A stretch of 13,045 nt of DNA from Balneolaceae bacterium SMO_bin1 (lineage in GTDB: Bacteria > Bacteroidota > Rhodothermia > Balneolales > Balneolaceae): positions 1-13,045 of the forward strand of contig NNSL01000440.1 in NCBI GenBank assembly GCA_003123965.1, read 5' to 3'. Shown one piece after another: positions 1 through 7,553 of the stretch. The position numbers and the translations under genes are program-made. Position 1 is the stretch's first letter. The number at the start of each line of letters is the position of its first letter. Below the pieces are notes generated by a model. That model saw only the letters and a list, made by a program, of their open reading frames with translations. It searched no databases and had not been told where the DNA came from.

Positions 1-303
1 GCCGAGCATATAAAACGAGGCGCGCATTTTTCGCACCAACTCGTACGGTGCCTCTAAATGCTTAATATTCTTGGGATCTATTCGCAGGCGATTGTCATCC
101 TCGACAAAATCAACGTGCGCACCCGTTACGCGAATTACGTTATTGAACGTATAAATATCTTTAAGCTTGGGCACATTGGTGATAGTCGTCGGCGAATCGC
201 CCAAAATGGCTGCCGCCATGAGCGGCAGTGCCGCATTTTTTGAACCACTGATTGGAATAGTGCCGTTGAGGGGAGTGGGACCTTCGATGATAAATTTATC
301 CAC
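1..303 (-). CDS. murA: UDP-N-acetylglucosamine 1-carboxyvinyltransferase, N-terminal part (cut by window edge)
   Basis: First 101 residues of MurA, the cytoplasmic enzyme that transfers enolpyruvate from PEP to UDP-GlcNAc in the first committed step of peptidoglycan synthesis. The reading opens MDKFIIEG, followed by [13 protein letters not shown], whose Lys22-Asn23 pair matches the conserved KN pair of the family, and later [13 protein letters not shown], the conserved segment ahead of the catalytic-Cys loop. The Cys loop and the rest of the protein lie outside the window. The start is a GTG at 303. It is chosen because it gives exactly the family's N-terminus, and no in-frame ATG fits better. 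The gene overlaps the end of the biotin carrier gene by 8 bp, so the two are probably translationally coupled and in one leftward operon. The family call is very secure; the start codon is fairly secure. Confidence 0.95.
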   Translation of the reverse strand, partial: MDKFIIEGPTPLNGTIPISGSKNAALPLMAAAILGDSPTTITNVPKLKDIYTFNNVIRVTGAHVDFVEDDNRLRIDPKNIKHLEAPYELVRKMRASFYMLG

Positions 304-807
304 GAGCTTCTATTTCTAAAATAATTGCATTTTTTTCGAGAGAATCGTTTACGCTGGCGCTGATGGACGTGATAACGCCGGCAACCGGGGCATTGAGCTC
401 ATTTTCCATTTTCATGGCCTCAAGGATGGCGACCGGATCGCCCAGTTCTACTTCATCTCCTTCATCGACCATAATTTCCAGAATTTTGCCCGGCATGGGC
501 GCTTTCAGTTCGCCTTCGCCAATTTCGGCGGCGGTTTTAAAGCCCATCTCATCGAGTAGAATATCGCGCTCATCGCGTACATCAACGGTACACCAGCGCC
601 CGTTAAGGTAAATTCCACAGTTCGATTGTCGAAAGAAACATTATCGATGGTGTACAGCTTTTCCCCGATACGCAGCAGCCGTCGCCCGTTTGCTTGTGTA
701 TGGAACTTGTATGTCCCTTCGGTATCGTTAACTGAGAAATCACCCGATTCGGGGTCTAACTCCAGTTCGGTTATTTGATCGTTGACAGAGGTTTCAAATT
801 TCATCAT
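296..807 (-). pseudogene. Biotin carboxyl carrier protein of an acyl-CoA carboxylase, split by a one-base frameshift
   Basis: Biotin/lipoyl-attachment protein that would carry carboxybiotin between the carboxylase and carboxyltransferase parts of an acetyl/propionyl-CoA carboxylase-type enzyme. The N-terminal part (from 807, MMKFETSV, to about 613, NRTVEF) is in one frame. The C-terminal part (from about 613 to 296) is in another and reads [16 protein letters not shown], then a biotinyl domain with APMPGKI and the biotinylation motif EAMKMENE. Joining the frames by adding one T to the TTT at 610-612 gives a continuous protein of about 170 residues with VEFYLNGRW at the joint, a normal length for the Bacteroidota carrier subunit. 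As written, the first frame runs on about 35 unrelated residues to a stop near 505. Two ATGs (807 and 804) are possible starts; a TTG precedes them. It lies 9 bp after the winged-helix gene and overlaps murA. No partner carboxylase subunit is in the window. A sequencing or assembly error is as likely as a real mutation. Confidence 0.85.
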
Positions 808-816
808 CAATAATTT

Positions 817-1077
817 TTAAATAGCGGAAAGTCCTTTGCTGGTAGCCCGGAAGGTAAAGTTCTGCAGATTGTCGGCATCATAGAAACCGGTAGAAGTAAT
901 GCGTTCGCCATTCACTTCGTAAGCCTCCACGAATCCGAAGTTTAGCAGGTGGATCAAATCATCGCGCAACTCACCATATTTCAGGCCGGTCTCTTCCATA
1001 ATAGTGGCAAAAGGCTCGGGAAATACCAGCCGTTCGAGTATGCTTAGTTCTGAAGGTGTAATTTTATGTTTACCCAT
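817..1077 (-). CDS. Small winged-helix-like protein
   Basis: Protein of about 86 residues that I do not recognise as a named family. The sequence looks like a compact winged helix. SELSILERLVFPEPFATIMEETGLKYGELRDDLIHLLNFGFVEAYE is split here only in description: SELSILERLV would be helix 1, FATIMEETGL helix 2, and YGELRDDLIHLLNFGFVEAY the recognition helix leading into a strand. The tail FRATSKGLSAI resembles the wing-to-helix end (YxATxKGL) common in MarR/ArsR-like folds. There is no signal peptide or membrane segment, so it should be cytoplasmic. I chose the ATG at 1077 (MGKHKITPSEL). A TTG at 1116, 1 bp past the lipoprotein stop, would add 13 residues and cannot be excluded. It sits between the lipoprotein and biotin carrier genes, all leftward. 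A regulatory role is an inference from the fold only. Confidence 0.7.
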   Translation of the reverse strand: MGKHKITPSELSILERLVFPEPFATIMEETGLKYGELRDDLIHLLNFGFVEAYEVNGERITSTGFYDADNLQNFTFRATSKGLSAI

Positions 1078-1117
1078 ATCGAAGGCTAAAATAGGAGGGA
1101 TGGTTCTTTTAAACAAC

Positions 1118-1657
1118 CTATTCTACAATAACATCTCCGTAGGTGATTACGGTTTGCTGGCGGTCGTAAAAAATGATGCGCCAGGTGTTGCCGAAAGTGC
1201 CGGTGCCCGTTGATGCAGCAAATTCCTGCGGGTTGATAATGATTGACTGCAGTCCCGGCTGCAGCGTGCCTTGGCGGACTTCCAGCAGGGGCGCGGTGGC
1301 CAAATCGCTGCTCTGCTGAAAGGCATACACATAGAGTCCATTAATGGCATCGAGGGCTTTAACATCAATGAGAATTTCAAAATTTGAGTTAAACGAAACG
1401 GGATTGGGGAATGCGGGTGTTGTTACCTCAAACAGTCCGCTGAAATCGGGAGCCGTTCGCCAGTCGGAAGGATCGGTTTCGCTATTTTCTGCTGGCACGC
1501 CGGTGGCGGTCATGGCCGTGATTCCGGCAGGAGGCTGCAGGGCTTCGTCCTCAAAATCTTGCTGCTGTTCGCTTTCTGAGCATGCGAATGCGGCAATAAT
1601 AATGGAACAAAGAATCAATAATTTGAATATGTTTGATGTGCTCAAATCTCGGTACAT
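1118..1657 (-). CDS. Putative secreted lipoprotein, function unknown
   Basis: 179-residue protein starting at an ATG (MYRDLSTSNIF) with a hydrophobic stretch LLILCSIIIAAFA followed by Cys26-SES. The stretch ending AFAC fits a loose lipobox (Ala at -1), so it is probably a lipoprotein. Next comes an acidic, Gln-rich linker (SESEQQQDFEDE), then a proline/threonine-rich segment (TTPAFPNPVSF) and a beta-rich C-terminal part with WRIIFYDRQQ and a final YGDVIVE. The pattern suggests an immunoglobulin-like or similar beta-sandwich domain, but I cannot name a family. It is the first gene of the leftward run toward murA, and its 5' side faces the DUF3108 gene across about 140 bp of AT-rich DNA that should hold divergent promoters. 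Coding is well supported by the long open frame and signal sequence; the function is unknown. Confidence 0.8.
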   Translation of the reverse strand: MYRDLSTSNIFKLLILCSIIIAAFACSESEQQQDFEDEALQPPAGITAMTATGVPAENSETDPSDWRTAPDFSGLFEVTTPAFPNPVSFNSNFEILIDVKALDAINGLYVYAFQQSSDLATAPLLEVRQGTLQPGLQSIIINPQEFAASTGTGTFGNTWRIIFYDRQQTVITYGDVIVE

Positions 1658-1798
1658 TTTTGCGGCGGATGATCGTTTATAATATAATTGTTTCCACGGA
1701 ATAAGTCGGAATGTTGAGCGTTACACTAGAAATTTTAATATCGCACTTTGCGATGGTACTTTAAAAATATTTTCCCAATTAAACCGGTTTCTGCAAGC

Positions 1799-2622
1799 AT
1801 GTTTTTAAAAACCCTTAGGAGAGGCGTTCTGGCGCTTTTTTAATTTTTATTGCATTTTCTGCCCGAGCTCAAACAGAATCACCCGAGACCATCACGGCCG
1901 ATAATCCGCCAACGGCCGAAGAGCTGATGCAATGGCACGAGATTTTTACATACGAGGTGCGGTACAGTTTTTTCAAGTTGGGCGAAGTGCAGGTTGAAGT
2001 AGTTTCTGATACGCTCCATAATGGACAGAAAAGCTGGGTGTTGCGCACAATTATCGAATCAAATCCGGGTATACCGTTCGTAGGCCGCGAAGAAAACCAC
2101 TATCACTCTCTTTTCAGTGTGGCCAATCAAGCGTTTGATGTACATACGTTTTGGTCGGACAATGTGGATGAAGACAAGTTCAAAGAATCGCACTATATTT
2201 TTGATCGTCAAGAACAGAAGGTTTATGCCTATGACAAAGGGCATCCGCGGGATACGCTGGCGCTTGAAGAACCGGCTTCCTCAGGTCATATCACTTTTAT
2301 GATGAGCCGCTTGTCGGCGGGTACGGATACTACAGTGAAAGTACCTATTTACCTGAATCGTGAAATGAAATACCTAACTGCCACGCATACCACTGAAACA
2401 GAAATGCGCGATTACGATGCGTTTCCCGAAGAGATTGAAACCTATTACACCAGCGGCGAAACTGATATTGACGGCCCATTCGGCTTCTCAGGACAATTTG
2501 AGGCGTGGTACCGCTCAGGAGATCTGCGCATTCCGGTTGAAGCCCGTGTTAAAGTTTGGTTGGGTAACGCCAAAATTAAACTTATTGATTACAAGAAAGA
2601 ACGGAGAATGACCAATGATTGA
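1799..2622 (+). CDS. Secreted DUF3108 protein, signal peptide out of frame as written
   Basis: DUF3108-family protein, probably exported. The long frame is open from 1819 and has its only ATG at 1927, but the residues ahead of that ATG ([15 protein letters not shown]) look like the end of a signal peptide and the mature N-terminus. An ATG at 1799 in another frame encodes [14 protein letters not shown] and then hits TAA at 1841-1843. If the T run at 1836-1841 had seven Ts instead of six, the two would fuse into [14 protein letters not shown] plus [11 protein letters not shown], a textbook signal peptide (KTLRR, hydrophobic core, ARA/Q cleavage). Conserved features downstream include [17 protein letters not shown] and [16 protein letters not shown]. 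The last 8 bp overlap dut, so the two are probably co-transcribed. The family's molecular role is not established. Confidence is high for the family and moderate for the 1799 start; a conservative annotation would be 1927-2622. Confidence 0.85.
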
Positions 2623-3061
2623 CGTGCATTTTAAAAAACTTCCCCACGCCAACGATTTAGAGCTACCTTCTTACGAATCGGCAGCGGCTGCGGGCATGGA
2701 TATCCGTGCTGCACTAAATGAGCCCATGCAGCTAAACCCCGGTAAGCGGGCGCTCATTCCCACCGGTCTGCAGATGGCATTGCCGCAGGGATACGAAGCG
2801 CAAATTCGGCCACGCAGCGGCCTGGCCTGGCGCAACGGCATCACCATGCTAAATACGCCCGGCACCATAGATTCGGACTATCGTGGCGAAGTAAAAGTGC
2901 TGGCCATTAACCACAGCGAAGAGCCATTCACTATAAATCACGGCGACCGCATTGCACAAATGGTTATTGCGCCGGTACAGCAATGCAACGTTCTGGAAGT
3001 AAAAGATTTGCCAGAAAGTGAACGCGGCGAAGGCGGATTTGGCAGTACGGGAGTGGAGTAG
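2615..3061 (+). CDS. dut: dUTP diphosphatase (dUTPase)
   Basis: Trimeric-type dUTPase of 148 residues, which hydrolyses dUTP to dUMP and pyrophosphate, keeping uracil out of DNA and feeding thymidylate synthesis in the cytoplasm. All five family motifs are present in order: AGMDIRA (26-32), PRSGLAW (66-72), [14 protein letters not shown] (80-93, with the catalytic-type Asp86 and Tyr89), GDRIAQMVI (110-118) and the C-terminal glycine-rich [10 protein letters not shown] (137-146) that closes over the nucleotide. The length is normal for the bacterial enzyme. The ATG at 2615 overlaps the end of the DUF3108 gene by 8 bp, with a weak GGAGA-like site inside that gene. Nothing is missing from the active site, so it should be functional. 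Confidence 0.97.
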   Translation: MIDVHFKKLPHANDLELPSYESAAAAGMDIRAALNEPMQLNPGKRALIPTGLQMALPQGYEAQIRPRSGLAWRNGITMLNTPGTIDSDYRGEVKVLAINHSEEPFTINHGDRIAQMVIAPVQQCNVLEVKDLPESERGEGGFGSTGVE

Positions 3062-3072
3062 CTCCATTAATG

Positions 3073-3116
3073 GTTATTAGTTATGCAAACATATCTGGTC
3101 GCTGGAAACTAATAAC
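3073..3116. repeat. 10-bp perfect inverted repeat upstream of the MFS gene
   Basis: GTTATTAGTT at 3073-3082 and its exact reverse complement AACTAATAAC at 3107-3116, separated by 24 bp. It lies between dut and the MFS gene, ending 14 bp before the likely TTG start at 3131. There is no T tract after it, so it is not a simple terminator. It could be an operator for a dimeric regulator or a hairpin in the transporter's 5' leader. A nine-codon open frame (ATG at 3083, MQTYLVAGN, stop at 3110-3112) runs through the loop and into the right arm; whether it is translated is unknown. Confidence 0.5.
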
Positions 3117-3130
3117 AAATATCCGCTACC

Positions 3131-4420
3131 TTGCTCGATAAAATACAACCCTATATTGACCTTGTTAAAAATAACCACAACTATCGCCGGTTGTGGCTCA
3201 GCCAAATTGTATCGAACTTCGGCGACTGGTTCGGGCTTCTGGCCGTGTATGCGCTCATCACCCGCTACTCTGATTCCGAGTTTTTACTTGGCCTTATTAT
3301 CGTAGTAAAAATGCTGAGCCTTGCGGCTTTTTCACCCATAGCAGGCTATATCACCGACCGGTTTAATCGGCGCTGCCTCATGATTCTGTGTGATGTGCTG
3401 CGCGCCCTGCTGATGGTTGGGATGCTGCTTGTGGTTTCCTACGAAACCCTTTGGTTGGCTTATGTGCTCACGGCGCTGCAAATGGTTTTATCGGCCATTT
3501 TTGAACCGGCCAAAACCTCCTCCATTCCTAATGTTACCACGAAGAAAGAATTGGTGGACGCCAATGTGCTTTCGGCCGCTAGCTGGAGCATTATTTTTAC
3601 CACCGGCATGGGTATTGGCGGACTTGCAACAGCGTGGCTGGGTACCGACCTGGTGTTCATTCTTGATGCCTTCAGCTACCTGCTTTCGGCATGGTTCATC
3701 TATCGCGCGGTTATCCCACAAGAAAAAATGAGTGATGCTGAATTAAAGCGTACCCGTAATCCATTTGTGGGTATTCGCGAAGGATTTCAGTATTTGCTCC
3801 AAGATCATTCTGTGCTGCGCCCTACGCTGGCCAAGGGCGTATTTACGATGTTTTTGGGCGCGCTTACCTATATGCTAATTTTAGTTTCCGAAAACGTGTT
3901 AATGATGGGCAGCGTTGGCTTGGGGCTGCTCTACTCGGCGCGCGGGGTAGGTACGGGCATTGGCCCCATTATTGGTCGGCGGCTCTTTCCCAATGAATCG
4001 GACTGGATTAAAGTGATGGGACTGTGCATGATTGCAACCGGGGCAATGTACATGGTTGTAGGAGTTACGGGCAGCCTTATTTTGATGCTCATCTTTGTTT
4101 TCTTAGCTCATACACCTTCCGGTGCAAACTGGGTGATGAGCACGGTGCTGCTGCAGCGGCGGACTACCGATACTTTTCGCGGGCGCATTTTCAGCACGGA
4201 ATGGCTGCTCTTTACACTGGCGCAATCCGGTTCTGTTATTTTGGCCTCAGCGTTACTGGAAAATGATATATTCACGATTCGTCAATTATTAATGCTCTTT
4301 GGCGGGCTGCTCGCGGCGGCCGGCATTACCTGGAGCCTTACCATCACCCGTCAGGAAAAGAAATATCAACAAGAGCTTGCGGAATTAGATAGAACCGAAG
4401 AAAAGCCGGTAACAGTGTAG
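3131..4420 (+). CDS. MFS transporter, MFS_3/EntS-like exporter
   Basis: 429-residue integral membrane protein of the major facilitator superfamily, close in pattern to the MFS_3 (EntS-like) group of proton-driven exporters. Near the N-terminus, NYRRLWLSQIVSNFGDWF is the typical opening of this group. GYITDRFNRR (72-81) is the motif-A-like loop between helices 2 and 3. About 11-12 hydrophobic segments follow, with a polar middle loop around EKMSDAELKRTRNPF, and the C-terminal tail is charged and cytoplasmic (QEKKYQQELAELDRTEEK). The start is a TTG at 3131. An in-frame stop lies 18 bp upstream and the next ATG is about 60 codons in, after the first helix, so TTG is the best choice. It follows dut by 69 bp, which contain the inverted repeat. 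The substrate cannot be told from sequence. Confidence 0.9.
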   Translation: MLDKIQPYIDLVKNNHNYRRLWLSQIVSNFGDWFGLLAVYALITRYSDSEFLLGLIIVVKMLSLAAFSPIAGYITDRFNRRCLMILCDVLRALLMVGMLLVVSYETLWLAYVLTALQMVLSAIFEPAKTSSIPNVTTKKELVDANVLSAASWSIIFTTGMGIGGLATAWLGTDLVFILDAFSYLLSAWFIYRAVIPQEKMSDAELKRTRNPFVGIREGFQYLLQDHSVLRPTLAKGVFTMFLGALTYMLILVSENVLMMGSVGLGLLYSARGVGTGIGPIIGRRLFPNESDWIKVMGLCMIATGAMYMVVGVTGSLILMLIFVFLAHTPSGANWVMSTVLLQRRTTDTFRGRIFSTEWLLFTLAQSGSVILASALLENDIFTIRQLLMLFGGLLAAAGITWSLTITRQEKKYQQELAELDRTEEKPVTV

Positions 4421-4440
4421 GGCAATTTTTTCGCATCAAT

Positions 4441-4474
4441 AAAAAACCCCGAGGACGTTGAAATCCTCGGGGTT
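4441..4474 (-). terminator. Rho-independent terminator of the S9 peptidase gene
   Basis: A perfect 11-bp stem, AACCCCGAGGA (4445-4455) pairing with TCCTCGGGGTT (4464-4474), with an 8-nt loop. Read leftward it ends in a T tract (complement of the A run at 4441-4446), the classical form for the leftward peptidase gene ending at 4492. On the plus strand no T tract follows, but the hairpin may also slow transcripts coming from the MFS gene that ends at 4420. Confidence 0.92.
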
Positions 4475-4491
4475 AGAAGTGTGCAATGCAG

Positions 4492-6873
4492 CTAATCGTT
4501 TGCCGTATCGTAATCTGGAATATCCATATCTATTCCTTCGGGTTTGTCGCCCAGCAGATGTTCGGAAAAGTAGTCCCAGAGCATGCGGGTAAAGTATGGG
4601 GTGTACTGCCCAAATCCGTGGCGCTGCCCCGGCATGATCATAAAGTCGAAGCGTTTGTCGGCCTCCATTAAGGCATTAGCCATGCGGTAGGTGTTGGCGG
4701 GGTGCACGTTGTTGTCGATGTTGCCCGTTACCAGCAGCAAGTTGCCCTCCAGGTTGTCAGCCAGCTCCATGTTGCTTTCAACCGGTGCTTTAAAAGTGGT
4801 GACGGTGCTGTCTTTTTTGCCGCCTTCACCGTCATCAACCTGGATGGTTTCAGTGGTTTTTTCCACTCCGTTATGTACTTCACTCCACCAGATGTTATAG
4901 ATGTTGTTATCATGATTTCCGGCCGAGGACACTGCCACATCGTAAAAGCCGGGATAAGTTAGGATGGCCGCCGTACTCATAAATCCACCGCCGGAGTGGC
5001 CGAATATGCCCACTTTGTCCTGGTCGATAAAGGAATGGCGCGAAGCAAGCTGCTCAATGCCATACTTGTTGTCAACGAGCGGATAATCGCGCATATCGCC
5101 ATAGCCAAAGTTATGGTAATATTTTGATCGGATGGGGCTGCCGCCGCGCTGACCCATAGCTACTACAACAAATCCAAGCTGGGCAAGCGAGGTGTTTCGT
5201 CCGCTGAGTGAAAAGCCAACGGGGAAGGGCTCGGTTTGCGGACCTGGATACACGTAGCTAATGATGGGGTACGTTTTGGTTGAATCGAAATCAAACGGCT
5301 TCCACATCACGCCGTAAATATCGGTGGCGTCATCGGCGGCCTTAACTTTAAAAGTTTCGGGCGCCTGCCATCCTACTTCTTTTAGATCTTCAATATTGGT
5401 CTGCTCGAGCTCCTGTACGATTTCTCCGTCACCATTACGCAGCACGGAGCGGTCGGGCATATCCACACGCGAGATATTATCGACAAAATAATTGCCTTTG
5501 TCAGATTCATAGATCTGGTGTGTGGCGTCTTCGGGAGTGAGGCGTTCGTCATCGCTGCCATCGAAATTAATTTTATAGAGTTTGGAATAATACGGGTGAG
5601 AGCCTTCTTCTTTTCCGTATCCTTCATAAAATAATGTTTGATCGGTGGTGTCAATTTTAACGATATCGCCCACTGTGTAGAAGCCTTCGGTGATGCGGTT
5701 CATCAGTTCACCTTCGCTGTTGTAGCGATAAAGTTGCCCCCAGCCAGTACGTTCACTCCACCAGATATATTCTTCGCCATTATCAATAACGGCCAATTGG
5801 GCAAAGCGCGTATTAAAGTAGGGTTTGCTTTCCTCGCTGAACAGAATCTCCGTCTCACCGGTGGAGGTATTCGCTTTCAGCACATCAATTTTATTCCATT
5901 GCCGGTTGCGACGCAGAATATAGAGGTGATCGGAGTTCGTGCCGGTGAAGAATCCGCCGTCATTAAAATAGGCCCCGCCCAGCGATTCATCTTTCCAATC
6001 TTCGCGGTCTGTTTCAAGTTTCACACCGTCGGTGCTATCCAGCGTATCGGCTTCAAACACCCACACTTCGTCCTGGCCAATATGCTCATCGCCGGGCATG
6101 GGATATTTGTAGGTTTCCAGTTCGGGTCGATCACCCAATGCCTGGATCACCCATAGTTCCTCAACATCACGCTCATCAGTGCGTTTGACGTATAGTTTTT
6201 CGGAATCTTCAAACCACTCGGCACGCGAACGGAGCCGTTCATCACTGGTGGTGTCGCTGGCATCCGCCTGAAAACTATACCACTTTTCGCCGCTTTCGGT
6301 AAGTTGGTATTCGGTGCTGTCAGGGTCATCAGCCTGCATTAAATACAAGTTATGGTTGCGTGCAAATGCGATCCACGTACTGTCGGGTGAATACGTTTTC
6401 CAATAGTCGCGCGGCTCGTCTTTAACCGAGTCCTGCTTCACCAGGTTATTATTATCGAGCTCATATTGAAAGTTGATACTGTCAACGTTGAATGTAAACA
6501 GGCCTTTGTTCAGGTCGTACTCAAAATCATTGAGATCTAAATCTTTGTGATTGAATGGCCGGTTGAAAATTTTGGCTAGTTCGGCCGCCATCACTTCGCG
6601 ATCAAAAAGTTCTCTTTTGGTGCCTTCGGCGGCATCAACAAAATACCAGCGCTGGCCGTCGGCGGTTTCGTAGCCATACCAGAACCGGTCTTGGTCTTCA
6701 ATCCAGCGCGGGTAAACGCCGGTGCTGCCCACAAGTTTATCCATCCGTTCACCGGTAAAACGTTGTGCCTGTTCGTAATTTGCTTGCTGGGCTACACTCT
6801 CGGCGGGCATAAATAAGAGAGACAATGCAGCCAAAAACCCGAGGTAATACGTAATTCGCTTTATATAAGACAT
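4492..6873 (-). CDS. Secreted S9 family (prolyl oligopeptidase/DPP-IV-like) serine peptidase
   Basis: 793-residue exported serine peptidase. Residues 1-29 form a signal peptide (MSYIKRITYYLGFLAALSLL, cleavage near SVAQ), so it acts in the periplasm or at the cell surface. The middle is a DPP-IV N-terminal beta-propeller region, with the characteristic WWSERTGWGQLY at 371-382. The C-terminal alpha/beta-hydrolase carries the catalytic triad: Ser627 in GHSGGG, Asp720 in GNIDNNVHP and His752 in PGQRHGFG. A Gly/Lys/Asp-rich stretch at about 679-695 interrupts the hydrolase domain between Ser and Asp. I could not see the Glu-Glu pair that anchors the substrate N-terminus in true DPP-IV, so dipeptidyl specificity is unproven. 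The ATG at 6873 is preferred because it gives a clean signal peptide; a TTG at 6891 would add six residues. It is a single leftward gene with its own terminator. Confidence 0.95.
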   Translation of the reverse strand: MSYIKRITYYLGFLAALSLLFMPAESVAQQANYEQAQRFTGERMDKLVGSTGVYPRWIEDQDRFWYGYETADGQRWYFVDAAEGTKRELFDREVMAAELAKIFNRPFNHKDLDLNDFEYDLNKGLFTFNVDSINFQYELDNNNLVKQDSVKDEPRDYWKTYSPDSTWIAFARNHNLYLMQADDPDSTEYQLTESGEKWYSFQADASDTTSDERLRSRAEWFEDSEKLYVKRTDERDVEELWVIQALGDRPELETYKYPMPGDEHIGQDEVWVFEADTLDSTDGVKLETDREDWKDESLGGAYFNDGGFFTGTNSDHLYILRRNRQWNKIDVLKANTSTGETEILFSEESKPYFNTRFAQLAVIDNGEEYIWWSERTGWGQLYRYNSEGELMNRITEGFYTVGDIVKIDTTDQTLFYEGYGKEEGSHPYYSKLYKINFDGSDDERLTPEDATHQIYESDKGNYFVDNISRVDMPDRSVLRNGDGEIVQELEQTNIEDLKEVGWQAPETFKVKAADDATDIYGVMWKPFDFDSTKTYPIISYVYPGPQTEPFPVGFSLSGRNTSLAQLGFVVVAMGQRGGSPIRSKYYHNFGYGDMRDYPLVDNKYGIEQLASRHSFIDQDKVGIFGHSGGGFMSTAAILTYPGFYDVAVSSAGNHDNNIYNIWWSEVHNGVEKTTETIQVDDGEGGKKDSTVTTFKAPVESNMELADNLEGNLLLVTGNIDNNVHPANTYRMANALMEADKRFDFMIMPGQRHGFGQYTPYFTRMLWDYFSEHLLGDKPEGIDMDIPDYDTAND

Positions 6874-6970
6874 GGTTGAGGGGAAATTCAATTTAGGTTG
6901 ATATAGTAGATCACCGCTTTAATTACAAAAAAGCCAATTTTTTTGCTAGATAAACAGCGTTAAAATATTT

Positions 6971-7001
6971 AAAAAACCGATCGGGCGGAATGGCCCGATC
7001 G
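6971..7001 (-). terminator. Rho-independent terminator of the DUF2059 gene
   Basis: CGATCGGGC (6978-6986) pairs perfectly with GCCCGATCG (6993-7001) around a 6-nt loop. Read leftward it is followed by a T tract (complement of the A run at 6971-6976). It lies about 40 bp past the stop of the leftward DUF2059 gene and upstream of the S9 peptidase gene, so it should separate the two transcripts. Confidence 0.9.
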
Positions 7002-7043
7002 ATGATGGGAAAGTTGTGCAAAAAAGAAAAGCAAGAACAGGTA

Positions 7044-7496
7044 CTATTGGTTTTGGTCTTGCATCGATTCCATGATTTTTTGCTGCAGCTCGGCCTGGTG
7101 CTTCATTACAATGCCCTGGGTTAGCTCAGCAATTTTCTGCTGTATTTCGGGATTGGTCATCACAAACTTTTGTCCGGTTTCCGTGCTGAAAAAGGCAATA
7201 AGATCTTCAATTTCGGATTCCGTGAAGCTGTTTTTGTAGATTTCCTTTACATCTTCACCAATCGTATCCCAGTTGATGTATTTATTGAAGAACTCTGTCA
7301 TTATTTCTTTGTACTGGGTGATCTGCGGCATTTGTTTGGCTTGCAGTTCAAACATGCGATCGGCCGACTCGCTCATTTGCTGCTCCATGTTCATAACTTG
7401 CATAAGTTCATTTACTGCCTCCATGTGCGAATCGGTCTGCGAAAAGCCCGATGAAGCCACCAATATAAAGGCAAAAGTGAGTAGTAATTTTTTCAT
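7044..7496 (-). CDS. Secreted DUF2059 domain protein
   Basis: 150-residue protein with a clear signal peptide (MKKLLLTFAFILVASSGFSQ, cleavage near FSQ), so it is exported to the periplasm. The mature part is almost all helical and rich in Met, Gln and Glu, with the DUF2059 signature: a helix around QYKEIMTEFFNKYINWDTI, then YKNSFTESEIEDLIAFFSTE and TGQKFV, where the family typically shows a [FY]T..E...I..FY.S..G pattern. The Met/Gln-rich C-terminus (MKHQAELQQKIMESMQDQNQ) is probably a helix. The molecular function of DUF2059 is not known to me. The ATG at 7496 is unambiguous. It lies 57 bp downstream of the PH-like gene in the same leftward direction, possibly in one operon, and is followed by a strong terminator. 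Confidence 0.9.
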   Translation of the reverse strand: MKKLLLTFAFILVASSGFSQTDSHMEAVNELMQVMNMEQQMSESADRMFELQAKQMPQITQYKEIMTEFFNKYINWDTIGEDVKEIYKNSFTESEIEDLIAFFSTETGQKFVMTNPEIQQKIAELTQGIVMKHQAELQQKIMESMQDQNQ

Positions 7497-7553
7497 AAAT
7501 GAGGTGTTTGTAGATTAGTAGTTGCTGGCAGATAAGCTGAGCAATAATTGGAA

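Noticed and set aside
1344..1682. A 112-codon plus-strand open frame over the lipoprotein gene
   Set aside because: It is the complement of a better-supported lipoprotein frame with a signal sequence, and its composition is Ser/Ala/Arg-rich as expected for a shadow frame.
1741..1753. Short palindrome TCGCA-CTT-TGCGA in the divergent intergenic region
   Set aside because: A 5-bp arm is too short to separate from chance in AT-rich intergenic DNA, and it does not coincide with any promoter element I can support.
1836..1843. Programmed -1 ribosomal frameshifting at the T run in the DUF3108 gene
   Set aside because: The site is slippery in principle, but a second homopolymer frameshift lies 1.2 kb away and I see no clear stimulatory structure, so an error or mutation is simpler. 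It is kept only as an option in the finding.
5638..6156. A 172-codon open frame on the plus strand inside the S9 peptidase gene
   Set aside because: It lies wholly antisense to a clearly coding gene with catalytic motifs, and its protein has no recognisable domain pattern.
4492..6873. Naming the S9 peptidase as dipeptidyl peptidase IV
   Set aside because: The fold and triad fit, but the Glu-Glu motif that binds the free substrate N-terminus in DPP-IV is not visible, so only the family-level name is supported.
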